Source: an uncultured Veillonella sp.
GTDB taxonomy: Bacteria > Bacillota > Negativicutes > Veillonellales > Veillonellaceae
Length of the DNA: 12,252 nt
Direction of reading: 5' to 3'
Assembly: GCA_934216375.1 (NCBI GenBank)
Contig: CAKQBP010000020.1
Coordinates: forward strand, 1 to 12,252
Under the pieces are notes generated by a model, which was given only the letters and a program-made list of their open reading frames with translations, was not told the origin of the DNA and ran no database searches. The translations under genes and the position numbers were made by a program. Shown one piece after another: positions 6,313-12,252 of this stretch (within the stretch, counting starts at the first letter, position 1; each line of letters begins with the position of its first letter).

Positions 6313-7644
6313 ATGAATGGTAACGATAATCTGTCGACCCGTGCTTATCTGGCTATAGGCATGATGTTATTTGCCCTATTCTTTGGGGCAGGGAACTTGA
6401 TCTTCCCAGCAGCCTTAGGTCAACAAGCTGGTGATAATGTAGGTTGGGCTTTGCTCGGCTTCGTATTAACTGGTGTAGGCCTTCCACTCTTAGGGGTTGC
6501 AGCTATGGGTTACTCTTCCTGTAAAGATGTTGAAGAACTTGCAAGTCGTGTTCATCCGATTTATGGCTTGTTGTACACAATCTCTTTATACTTGAGTATT
6601 GGTCCAATGTTTGCGACGCCACGTACTGGTACTGTAGCTTATGAAATCGCAATTAAACCTTTTACCGAAGGTTTAAGTATGAATATGGAACCAATTTTCT
6701 TGGCATTATTCTTTGGTATTTCCTTGTGGTTATCTATTAGTCCGCAAAAACTTGTTAACCGTATCGGTAATATTTTGACACCAGCTTTACTCCTTGTAAT
6801 TCTGTTGTTAATTGTTAAATCCTTTATTACTCCACTTGGTGGTTATGCGGTACCACAACCGGCATATGGTGATGCACCAACGGCTGTGTTACAAGGCTTC
6901 TTAGATGGCTACAATACAATGGATGCCTTAGCTTCCGTAGTATTTGCTATTCTTGTAATCGATTTTGTACGCCTCAGTGGTGCTACATCTCGTGCTGTGA
7001 TTACAAAAACAGTAATGGAGGTAGGTGCAATTGCGGTAGGCCTTCTTGGTATCGTGTATGTATTTATCGCTAATATCGGTGCTACAAGTGTTGAACGCTT
7101 TGGTTTGTTCGAGACAGGGGCTCCTGTATTGTCCGTAAGTGCTAACTATTTGTTTGGTGAGTTCGGTCAAATCATCTTGGCTATCATCGTTCTGCTAGCT
7201 TGCTTGTCTACAAGTATTGGCCTTATCACTTCTTGCGGTACGTATTTCCACAAGCTGACACCAAAGATTAGCTACAAATTATATGTAGTAATTTTCTCTC
7301 TAGCGGCGTTTGTCCTCAGTATGTTTGGCTTGAAAACAATCATCAGTGCAGCAATCCCTGTGTTGATGCTCTTGTATCCGTTGACTATCGTAATCATTTT
7401 GTTGGCACTTCTTCATAATGTGTTTGGTGGTCGTCGTTGCGTATATGCATGGACTATGGCTTTCACAATGATCTCTGCCCTCATGACTGGTCTTGAAACT
7501 GCAGGTATTGCACCTACAGCTTTGGAACAGCTCTTTGCTCAATATATTCCATTCCAAAGTGCTGGTATGGGCTGGGTGAGCTTTGCGGTATTAGGCTTCG
7601 TTGTAGGCCTTATCCATAAAGGTCTTGCTTCCGATAATAAGTAA
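6313..7644 (+). CDS. brnQ: Branched-chain amino acid:cation symporter, BrnQ (LIVCS) family
   Basis: This is an inner-membrane transporter expected to import leucine, isoleucine and valine with sodium or protons. The family signature FALFFGAGNLIFP lies at residues 20-32, and GPMFATPRTGTVAYE at 97-111. About 12 hydrophobic segments fill the 443 residues, the usual length for the family. The ATG at 6313 has AAAGGGGG 9 bases upstream. It has its own promoter (6243-6272) and is closed by the terminator at 7652-7694, so it looks monocistronic. The inverted repeat around its promoter hints at regulation. Confidence 0.93.
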   Translation: MNGNDNLSTRAYLAIGMMLFALFFGAGNLIFPAALGQQAGDNVGWALLGFVLTGVGLPLLGVAAMGYSSCKDVEELASRVHPIYGLLYTISLYLSIGPMFATPRTGTVAYEIAIKPFTEGLSMNMEPIFLALFFGISLWLSISPQKLVNRIGNILTPALLLVILLLIVKSFITPLGGYAVPQPAYGDAPTAVLQGFLDGYNTMDALASVVFAILVIDFVRLSGATSRAVITKTVMEVGAIAVGLLGIVYVFIANIGATSVERFGLFETGAPVLSVSANYLFGEFGQIILAIIVLLACLSTSIGLITSCGTYFHKLTPKISYKLYVVIFSLAAFVLSMFGLKTIISAAIPVLMLLYPLTIVIILLALLHNVFGGRRCVYAWTMAFTMISALMTGLETAGIAPTALEQLFAQYIPFQSAGMGWVSFAVLGFVVGLIHKGLASDNK

Positions 7645-7651
7645 TAAAGAT

Positions 7652-7694
7652 AAAGGCTCTATGCTTTCATTTTGTGAGAGTATAGAGCCTTTTT
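7652..7694 (+). terminator. brnQ intrinsic terminator
   Basis: AAAGGCTCTAT (7652-7662) pairs with ATAGAGCCTTT (7682-7692), and a further 7 pairs, two of them G-T, extend the stem to 18. The loop is 5 bases and a T run follows. It lies 8 bases after the brnQ stop. Confidence 0.9.
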
Positions 7695-7719
7695 ATGTTT
7701 TGATTGTTGTCATATAAAA

Positions 7720-7748
7720 TTGATTTTGTGTGTAGAAGTTTCTATAAT
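7720..7748 (+). promoter_or_regulatory. Promoter of the iron-dependent dehydrogenase operon
   Basis: TTGATT (7720-7725), a 17-base spacer and a perfect TATAAT (7743-7748) make this the best promoter match in the window. The start is expected near 7755, about 40 bases before the ATG at 7794. Confidence 0.7.
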
Positions 7749-7793
7749 AAGGATAAATAAGGATATAAATGATAAAAGAAGGAAGGAAATTTT

Positions 7794-8867
7794 ATGCGTA
7801 GTACTCATTGTTTACCTAGTTATAGTTTTGGAGGTCATGATGTATTTGACGCTATTCCAAAGTTTACAAAATTATATGGCAAGTCTGTAGCTATCATCGG
7901 TGGCGAAACAGCTCTTTCTAAAGCTTTGCCACACATTCGTCCAGTGCTTGATAAAGCGGGGATTAAGGTGCTAGATATTATCCACTTTGGTGGAGAATGT
8001 ACTTTTGCTCGAGGCAAGGAAATTGCACAAATGGCATCTGTAAAAGATGCGGACTTTTTGTTTGCTGTTGGTGGTGGTAAGGCCATGGATACAGTAAAAG
8101 TAGTAGCTATAGAGTTAGATGATAAACCATTCTTTACAATTCCAACCATTGCATCTACTTGTGCGGCAACGTCAGAAGTGGCAGCTGTATACACGGCAGA
8201 TCATACTTTTGATGACGTAGCTTTTGTAAATCATCCTCCTGTGCACTGCTTTATTGATGCTGATATTCTCGTAGAAGCACCAAGCCGTTACTTGTGGGCA
8301 GGAATGGGAGATACTATTGCAAAACACTATGAAACTCATCTTTCTGCTCGCAATCGCGAGCAAGACTATAATACTCAGTTAGGCCTTACTCTAGCTTCTA
8401 TGTGTAGTGAACCAATTTTAGCACATGGTATACAAGCCTATAAAGATAGTCAAGCTAATAAACGTAGTGATGCCTTTGATACCATTGCTATGACTGTTAT
8501 CTTTACTACCGGTGTTGTATCAGGTTGTGTTCCTATGGCATATAATAGCAACATGGCTCATGCTGTATGTTATGGCTGTGTTACTAATAAAGAAACAGAA
8601 GAAAATCATTTGCATGGTGAAATAGTAGCTTATGGCTTACTTATTTTGTTAACCGTTGACCAACAAATGGATGAGTTACAACGGTGGTTGCCAGTATATC
8701 GCGAATTAGGTTGGCCTACTAAACTTTCACAATTAGATCTTACTGCATCGCATATTCCTCAAATTGTTGAAAAGGCTACATCTGTTCATGATATTGATGT
8801 ATCTCCATATAAAATTACAGCAGATATGTTGACTAAAGCTATTCAATATATGGAATCTCTTGATTAA
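7794..8867 (+). CDS. Iron-containing alcohol dehydrogenase family oxidoreductase (HcxA/GldA-like)
   Basis: This is a cytoplasmic group III metal-dependent dehydrogenase. The NAD(P)-binding GGGKAMD lies at residues 93-99, and the conserved IPTIASTCAATSE follows at 116-128. Three of the metal-ligand positions are visible: Asp173 in AGMGDTIAKHYE, His256 in MAHAVCYG, and His274 in HLHGEIVAYG. From memory, the segments GDTIAKHYE and LHGEIVAYG closely resemble E. coli YbdH (HcxA), a hydroxycarboxylate dehydrogenase acting on 2-oxoacids. Glycerol dehydrogenase (GldA) is the main alternative. At 357 residues it is full length. The ATG follows GGAAGGA by six bases. It is first in a likely operon with the DUF1653 and HAD genes. 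Its position after brnQ would fit 2-oxoacid chemistry, but a terminator separates them. Confidence 0.85.
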   Translation: MRSTHCLPSYSFGGHDVFDAIPKFTKLYGKSVAIIGGETALSKALPHIRPVLDKAGIKVLDIIHFGGECTFARGKEIAQMASVKDADFLFAVGGGKAMDTVKVVAIELDDKPFFTIPTIASTCAATSEVAAVYTADHTFDDVAFVNHPPVHCFIDADILVEAPSRYLWAGMGDTIAKHYETHLSARNREQDYNTQLGLTLASMCSEPILAHGIQAYKDSQANKRSDAFDTIAMTVIFTTGVVSGCVPMAYNSNMAHAVCYGCVTNKETEENHLHGEIVAYGLLILLTVDQQMDELQRWLPVYRELGWPTKLSQLDLTASHIPQIVEKATSVHDIDVSPYKITADMLTKAIQYMESLD

Positions 8868-8911
8868 TATGGTTTGTAACTATTTGTGTATGTTATGTGA
8901 TGAGGTTATAA

Positions 8912-9148
8912 ATGCAAGAAATTGTAAAGGGTGGCTTATATCGTCATTTTAAAGGCATGTACTATTACGTGTTAGATGTTGCAACTCATTCGGAAACGAG
9001 TGAACAGTTCGTGGTATATCAAAAATTATATGATCAACGTGACTTATATGTACGACCACTAGATATGTTTTTGAGTGATGTGGACGATGAAAAATATCCA
9101 GATGTAAAACAAAAAGAGCGGTTTAAGTTGATGAGTGGACGTGATTAG
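8912..9148 (+). CDS. DUF1653 family protein
   Basis: This small soluble protein of 78 residues has the DUF1653 pattern: GLYRHFKGMYYYVLDVATHS at residues 7-26, then a VVYQKLYD segment and VRPLDMF. The domain is widespread, often alone or fused to other domains, and its role is unknown. The length matches a single domain. The ATG has GAGGT 5 bases upstream. It lies 44 bases after the dehydrogenase gene and 8 bases before the HAD gene, so co-transcription with both is likely. Confidence 0.88.
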   Translation: MQEIVKGGLYRHFKGMYYYVLDVATHSETSEQFVVYQKLYDQRDLYVRPLDMFLSDVDDEKYPDVKQKERFKLMSGRD

Positions 9149-9159
9149 GAGGGCCTGTG
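9146..9159 (+). promoter_or_regulatory. Ribosome binding site overlapping a stop codon, deciding a GTG start
   Basis: AGGAGG (9147-9152) overlaps the TAG stop of the DUF1653 gene (9146-9148) and is only 4 bases from GTG 9157. No later start could be used without losing the HAD catalytic motif, which begins at residue 9. The layout suggests translational coupling. Confidence 0.6.
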
Positions 9160-9933
9160 GAGCAGAAGTTTTTCTTTTTCGATATCGATAATACCTTAGC
9201 TGTATGGCCTGAAGGTAAAATCCCTGAAAGTGCTCAATACAGTTTAGATGAGTTAAAGCGTCGTGGTCATCGTGTAGCCTTAGCAACTGGTCGTATTCAA
9301 GTGGATGCTAAGCGTTTCGCAGAGCAAGCAGGCCTTACTGATTTCGTAGCAGATGGTGGTCACAGTATCACTGTTAATAATGAATTGGTATCCATGATAG
9401 GTATGGATCGTGATGCATGTATTAAATATTTAGAGTATTTAGAATCACATAATATTCCTTGGGCCGTAACGGATCGTAATAAACTCGGTCGTATTACGCC
9501 GTATAAGGAAATTTTAGAGTGGCATCCAAATTGGGATGTATTTAAAACAACTGTAGACCCTAATTTTGACTTTCATAGTGTTGAAGAATTTTATAAGATT
9601 TATGTGTTTTTCAAGGAAGGAGAGGAAGAGGAGAAAGATATCGAGCATATGACACATAAGCTCATTCGTTATGGTGATGGCTGTGTCCTATATGAGCCTA
9701 TGGAAAAGGCGTTGGGTATTCGTAATATGCTTGAACACTTTGGAATGAAGCCGAATCAAGCTGTTGTATTTGGTGATGGGTATAATGATCTGTCTATGTT
9801 TAGGCCTGAGTGGCTAAATATTGCTATGGGTAATGCGCGCCCTGAATTAAAGGCAAAGGCTGATTATATTACTACAGACTGTGATAAAGATGGCATTTAT
9901 AATGCGTGTAAGCATTTTAAATGGATCGATTAA
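9157..9933 (+). CDS. Cof-type HAD-IIB family phosphatase
   Basis: This is a cytoplasmic haloacid-dehalogenase superfamily hydrolase that probably dephosphorylates sugar phosphates or other small phosphometabolites. All four HAD motifs are visible: DIDNT (nucleophile Asp9, acid/base Asp11), ALATGR with Thr44, Lys184 in PMEKALGI, and GDGYNDLSMF at 206-215 with the Mg-binding acids. The region between motifs II and III is large (about residues 75-180), as in the type IIB cap. The 258-residue length fits. It starts with GTG and its ribosome binding site overlaps the stop of the preceding gene. No strong terminator follows; a short 6-base-pair hairpin at 9984-9999 has no T run. The specific substrate is unknown. 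Confidence 0.88.
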   Translation: MEQKFFFFDIDNTLAVWPEGKIPESAQYSLDELKRRGHRVALATGRIQVDAKRFAEQAGLTDFVADGGHSITVNNELVSMIGMDRDACIKYLEYLESHNIPWAVTDRNKLGRITPYKEILEWHPNWDVFKTTVDPNFDFHSVEEFYKIYVFFKEGEEEEKDIEHMTHKLIRYGDGCVLYEPMEKALGIRNMLEHFGMKPNQAVVFGDGYNDLSMFRPEWLNIAMGNARPELKAKADYITTDCDKDGIYNACKHFKWID

Positions 9934-10020
9934 TTATTGATAATTCCTCTAAGTTAGGTGAAGCTTATATGAAGATTTATTTTTGTAGCTGTGGCTACAG
10001 AATTGGTGTAGTATAGTTAG

Positions 10021-10026
10021 TATAAT
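10021..10026 (+). promoter_or_regulatory. -10 element before the lipoprotein gene
   Basis: A perfect TATAAT lies 44 bases before the preferred ATG at 10070. No good -35 is visible. It overlaps an in-frame upstream ATG at 10025, which therefore is unlikely to be the true start. Confidence 0.4.
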
Positions 10027-10069
10027 GCGCTTAGTTCAATATTCATGTGTTAAAAGGAGAAGAGAAGAT

Positions 10070-10978
10070 ATGAACAATAAACGCAGATTATTTTCAACTT
10101 TACTTTGTGTAGCGGCATTGACAGCAGGTTTATTTGTTTCTGGTTGCGGCAGTGATAAAGCGGGTGGCATTGGCTCCGTAGTATCCTCCGTAGTTGATGG
10201 CGGTAGCGATGAGAAAGCAGCTGCTAAGCTTAATACACTTATTGATGCAACAAATCGCTTCAATGGTGACAATGCAACTTGGGGTCAAAACTATGCAGAT
10301 AGTTTGGCTAAATTAAAGGGTGGTTTCCAAGAAGGTGCTATTGGTCGTCAACCTCACTATGATACTTTAAAAGATGCTTTGGAAAAATCTAAAAAAGAAG
10401 GTTCTACATTTAAAGAAGTTGACACAGAACGCGATAATGTATTAAATATTCTTAATGAATTAGTACCAACATTCAAAGATTTGAAAGCTTATGATGACTC
10501 TAAAGCCTACATGAACGATGGTGGTGCTAAAGGTAAAGAACTAGCAGCTAAATACGTAGCACAAGTAGAAAAATTTGATGCAGCTTATGCGAAGTTCAAT
10601 GATGCTCTTAACAAAGCTAACACTGAACAAACTAAGAAACAAATCGAAAAATTGAAAAAAGACGGTAAAAAAGGCTATGCAGCAGCAATGGAATCTACGC
10701 TTCGCTTGACTACTCTTGTAGAAAATGTAGAAAAAGCTCCTAAAAATGCAGACAAACAAGCTGTAGAAAAAGAACTTAATGAAATTCAAACATTGCTTAA
10801 GAGCATAAATAATGATCGTGGAGAAGTGCTTGTTAACTCTTATAACTCTGTAGTTGGTTCTGTACGTCAAGTACTTACTGATGCAAATGAAAATAATCTT
10901 AACGAAATGATTGAGAATTTCAATAATTATATTGAGTCTTATAATAATACAACTCCAGACCAATTTGACTCTAAATAA
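10070..10978 (+). CDS. Lipoprotein of the DUF3829 (YiiG-like) family
   Basis: The N-terminus is a lipoprotein signal: MNNKRR, a hydrophobic core, and the lipobox VSGC with Cys26, so the mature protein should be lipid-anchored in the envelope. The body is largely helical and rich in Lys, Ala, Asn and Glu. It contains YDDSKAYMNDGGAKGKEL at residues 141-158, which resembles the conserved tyrosine/aspartate and AKGK segment of DUF3829 proteins such as E. coli YiiG. Function is unknown. I chose the ATG at 10070 because AAAAGGAGA (10052-10060) precedes it and the signal peptide begins there. An in-frame ATG at 10025 would add 15 residues and overlaps a TATAAT. The gene ends at a clear terminator (11011-11042). 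A generic helical lipoprotein is the alternative reading. Confidence 0.8.
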   Translation: MNNKRRLFSTLLCVAALTAGLFVSGCGSDKAGGIGSVVSSVVDGGSDEKAAAKLNTLIDATNRFNGDNATWGQNYADSLAKLKGGFQEGAIGRQPHYDTLKDALEKSKKEGSTFKEVDTERDNVLNILNELVPTFKDLKAYDDSKAYMNDGGAKGKELAAKYVAQVEKFDAAYAKFNDALNKANTEQTKKQIEKLKKDGKKGYAAAMESTLRLTTLVENVEKAPKNADKQAVEKELNEIQTLLKSINNDRGEVLVNSYNSVVGSVRQVLTDANENNLNEMIENFNNYIESYNNTTPDQFDSK

Positions 10979-11010
10979 TCAAATTAACTAAGTGATTAGT
11001 TGAGGCCTAC

Positions 11011-11042
11011 AAAAACAGAGCTCCTTTGAAGCTCTGTTTTTT
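11011..11042 (+). terminator. Terminator of the lipoprotein gene
   Basis: AAAAACAGAGCT (11011-11022) pairs with AGCTCTGTTTTT (11030-11041) around a 7-base loop, followed by further T. It lies about 33 bases after the stop codon. Confidence 0.88.
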
Positions 11043-11090
11043 GTTGTTATATTATTTTTTTATATTTTTAATCTCAATAGCGCCATAATA

Positions 11091-11099
11091 TGATATACT
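11091..11099 (+). promoter_or_regulatory. Extended -10 promoter ahead of a terminator-like hairpin
   Basis: TGATATACT is an extended -10 (TG-A-TATACT). The start would be near 11106, so the RNA would begin within a base or two of the hairpin at 11104-11132. A second TATAAT at 11165-11170 is an alternative promoter for the isomerase gene, but it lacks a good -35. Confidence 0.4.
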
Positions 11100-11103
11100 A
11101 AAA

Positions 11104-11132
11104 AAGAGCCGCTCATGGGTTGAGCGGTTTTT
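11104..11132 (+). terminator. Terminator-like hairpin in front of the isomerase gene
   Basis: CCGCTCA (11109-11115) pairs with TGAGCGG (11121-11127) around a 5-base loop. Outer A-T and G-T pairs and a TTTTT run at 11128-11132 follow. It could be a backup terminator for the lipoprotein transcript, or an attenuator if transcription starts near 11106. Confidence 0.65.
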
Positions 11133-11190
11133 CTATGTAAATTTTAAATCTACATTTAGTTAAATATAATATTAGTATTTTGGGGGACAT

Positions 11191-11832
11191 ATGAACTGGA
11201 AACGCTTGGCTTTATGCGCAATGTTGGGGATTACAGTGCTTGGTACAACTGCATGCGGTACAAACAGTGGTGAACAACCACAAGGTAATACCGTGAAAGC
11301 AGAAACTGTAGCTATGCCCAATTTTACAAACGCACCAATTGCTGATGAATATGCTATCTTTGATACAAACTATGGTCAATTTAAGGTTCGTTTGTTAGGG
11401 TCTAAAGCACCGATTACGGTCAAAAATTTTGATTATCTCGTGAAAAAAGGCTTCTATAATGGTGTAACATTTCACCGCGTTATCGAAGGCTTTATGATTC
11501 AAGGTGGAGATCCTGATGGCACAGGTGCCGGTGGACCGGGCTATACAATTCCTGATGAATTCTCCAATGATTTACATTTCAATAAAATGGGCGTTCTTGC
11601 CATGGCAAACCGTGGCCCTAATACAGGAGGCTCTCAATTTTTCATTACCTTAGGTCCTACGGATTGGTTAGATAATAAACACACCATCTTTGGTACTGTA
11701 GTACAAGGTATGGATGTAGTTGAAAAAATTGGCAAGGTTAAGACTGGCCGCAATGATAAACCAGTTGAACCTGTAATTATCAATTCTATCACATTGGAAC
11801 CAATCACTGATGATGCGAAAAATGGCAAATAA
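11191..11832 (+). CDS. Cyclophilin-type peptidyl-prolyl cis-trans isomerase, probable lipoprotein
   Basis: This is a cyclophilin-fold isomerase that should speed proline cis-trans isomerisation in exported proteins. The catalytic motif FHRVIEGFMIQGG contains Arg96, Phe101 and Gln104. MANRGPNTGGSQFFI lies at 138-152, and Trp159 and His164 (DNKHTIFG) complete the usual active-site set. The N-terminus MNWKRLALCAMLGITVLG is a signal sequence ending in TTAC with Cys22. Thr at the -3 position is not the usual Leu/Val, so lipidation is likely but not certain. A low-complexity linker (about residues 23-50) precedes the domain. The length of 213 residues fits a secreted single-domain cyclophilin. The ATG follows GGGGGA closely. 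The next gene overlaps its last 23 bases. Confidence 0.92.
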   Translation: MNWKRLALCAMLGITVLGTTACGTNSGEQPQGNTVKAETVAMPNFTNAPIADEYAIFDTNYGQFKVRLLGSKAPITVKNFDYLVKKGFYNGVTFHRVIEGFMIQGGDPDGTGAGGPGYTIPDEFSNDLHFNKMGVLAMANRGPNTGGSQFFITLGPTDWLDNKHTIFGTVVQGMDVVEKIGKVKTGRNDKPVEPVIINSITLEPITDDAKNGK

Positions 11833-12103
11833 GGATGCTAAGTCTGAAGAACGGCACTATGTGTACTTGGTGCGTTGTGCAGATGATTCTTTGTATTGTG
11901 GATGGACTACAGATCTTAAACGTCGAATAGATGCTCATAATGGACATATCTCAGGCGGTGCAAAGTATACGCGAGGACGTCGTCCTGTGACCTTAGTATA
12001 TTCTGAAAGCTTTCATCAAAAACAAGAAGCACAACGCAGAGAATGTGCTATTAAACAGATGACGAAGACTAAGAAATTGGGACTCATTAAGGGTGCAAAA
12101 TAG
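11810..12103 (+). CDS. Small GIY-YIG domain protein (UPF0213/YhbQ-like)
   Basis: This 97-residue protein is almost entirely one GIY-YIG nuclease-like domain. YVYLVRCADDSLYCGWTT covers residues 17-34 (the GIY- and YIG-equivalent strands). Conserved Arg38/Arg39 follow in DLKRRIDAHN, and the metal-binding Glu is probably Glu78 in RRECAIKQM. The YhbQ-like family has reported DNA-nicking or exonuclease-like roles, but function here is not shown. Three in-frame ATGs (11810, 11813, 11822) are possible and none has a good ribosome binding site. All overlap the isomerase gene by 11 to 23 bases, so translation is probably coupled to it. The functional link to the isomerase is not evident. Confidence 0.88.
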   Translation: MMRKMANKDAKSEERHYVYLVRCADDSLYCGWTTDLKRRIDAHNGHISGGAKYTRGRRPVTLVYSESFHQKQEAQRRECAIKQMTKTKKLGLIKGAK

Positions 12104-12113
12104 TCCTTGATTA

Positions 12114-12122
12114 TGGTATAAT
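12114..12122 (+). promoter_or_regulatory. Extended -10 promoter for the last gene
   Basis: TGGTATAAT (TG-G-TATAAT) lies 10 bases after the GIY-YIG stop codon. The -35 is poor. The start would be near 12129, about 26 bases before the ATG at 12155. Confidence 0.55.
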
Positions 12123-12154
12123 ATGATGATTAATTACTACCACGGAGGTTGAAA

Positions 12155-12252
12155 ATGAAGCGGGTTCTAGTGTCCGTAAAGAGTGTACAACGAGATATGG
12201 ATGGCAAGGATACCGTAGTGGAACTGATTTCCCCAGGTACGTCACATGAAAA
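12155..12252 (+). CDS. N-terminus of a DUF1934 (YwiB-like) protein, cut by window edge
   Basis: The first 32 codons are present, beginning MKRVLVSVKSVQRDMDGKD. A run of alternating hydrophobic residues is followed by a short acidic turn and VVELISPG. This is the opening beta-strand pattern of DUF1934 (YwiB) proteins, a calycin-like barrel family of unknown role. GGAGGT (12144-12149) gives a strong ribosome binding site five bases before the ATG, and an extended -10 promoter lies just upstream. Only the start is visible, so the family call is tentative. Confidence 0.65.
   Translation, partial: MKRVLVSVKSVQRDMDGKDTVVELISPGTSHE

Noticed and set aside
9984..9999. Terminator after the HAD gene
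   Set aside because: The stem has only 6 base pairs and is followed by GAATTGG with no T run on the plus strand.
10541..10963. Minus-strand open frame of 140 codons opposite the lipoprotein gene
   Set aside because: It is the reverse complement of a Lys/Ala/Asn-rich coding region, which yields Phe/Cys/Ile-rich nonsense. The plus-strand lipoprotein has a signal peptide, ribosome binding site and terminator.

Overview
The window looks like an ordinary chromosomal segment of a low-GC Negativicutes bacterium. Veillonella is the best guess. It pairs a lactate permease with a malate/L-lactate dehydrogenase, has an orphan molybdopterin oxidoreductase, and has the codon use and gene content expected of lactate-fermenting Veillonella. 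The genus is inferred from protein families, not from a search.

Left part, mainly minus strand: positions 1-57 hold the N-terminus of a minus-strand membrane protein. Positions 58-451 hold its leader, with a hairpin, then what looks like a decayed secreted-protein gene start on the plus strand, and a strong terminator shared by both strands. Next come two minus-strand genes transcribed ldh then lctP: a malate/L-lactate dehydrogenase (2385-3524) and an LctP-type lactate permease (452-2089). Two hairpins and a separate candidate promoter lie between them. Together they would import lactate and oxidise it to pyruvate, or exchange hydride between lactate and oxaloacetate.

Middle part, plus strand: about 580 bases without a convincing gene separate ldh from a divergent cytoplasmic molybdopterin/4Fe-4S oxidoreductase of unknown substrate (4105-6108). 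A BrnQ-type branched-chain amino acid symporter (6313-7644) follows, with its own promoter and a strong terminator. Then comes a probable operon: an iron-containing alcohol dehydrogenase family enzyme of the HcxA/GldA type, a small DUF1653 protein, and a Cof-type HAD phosphatase with a GTG start.

Right part, plus strand: a DUF3829 (YiiG-like) lipoprotein, then a terminator, then a cyclophilin-type peptidyl-prolyl isomerase with a lipoprotein-like signal. A small GIY-YIG protein overlaps the end of the isomerase gene. The window ends in the first 32 codons of a DUF1934-like protein.

I found no CRISPR array, mobile element, tRNA or rRNA, and no clear new defence or biosynthetic system. The points most worth a second look are regulatory and evolutionary: leader hairpins behind extended -10 promoters, palindromes at the ldh and brnQ promoters, a broken signal-peptide gene, and the identity of the lactate/malate enzyme.
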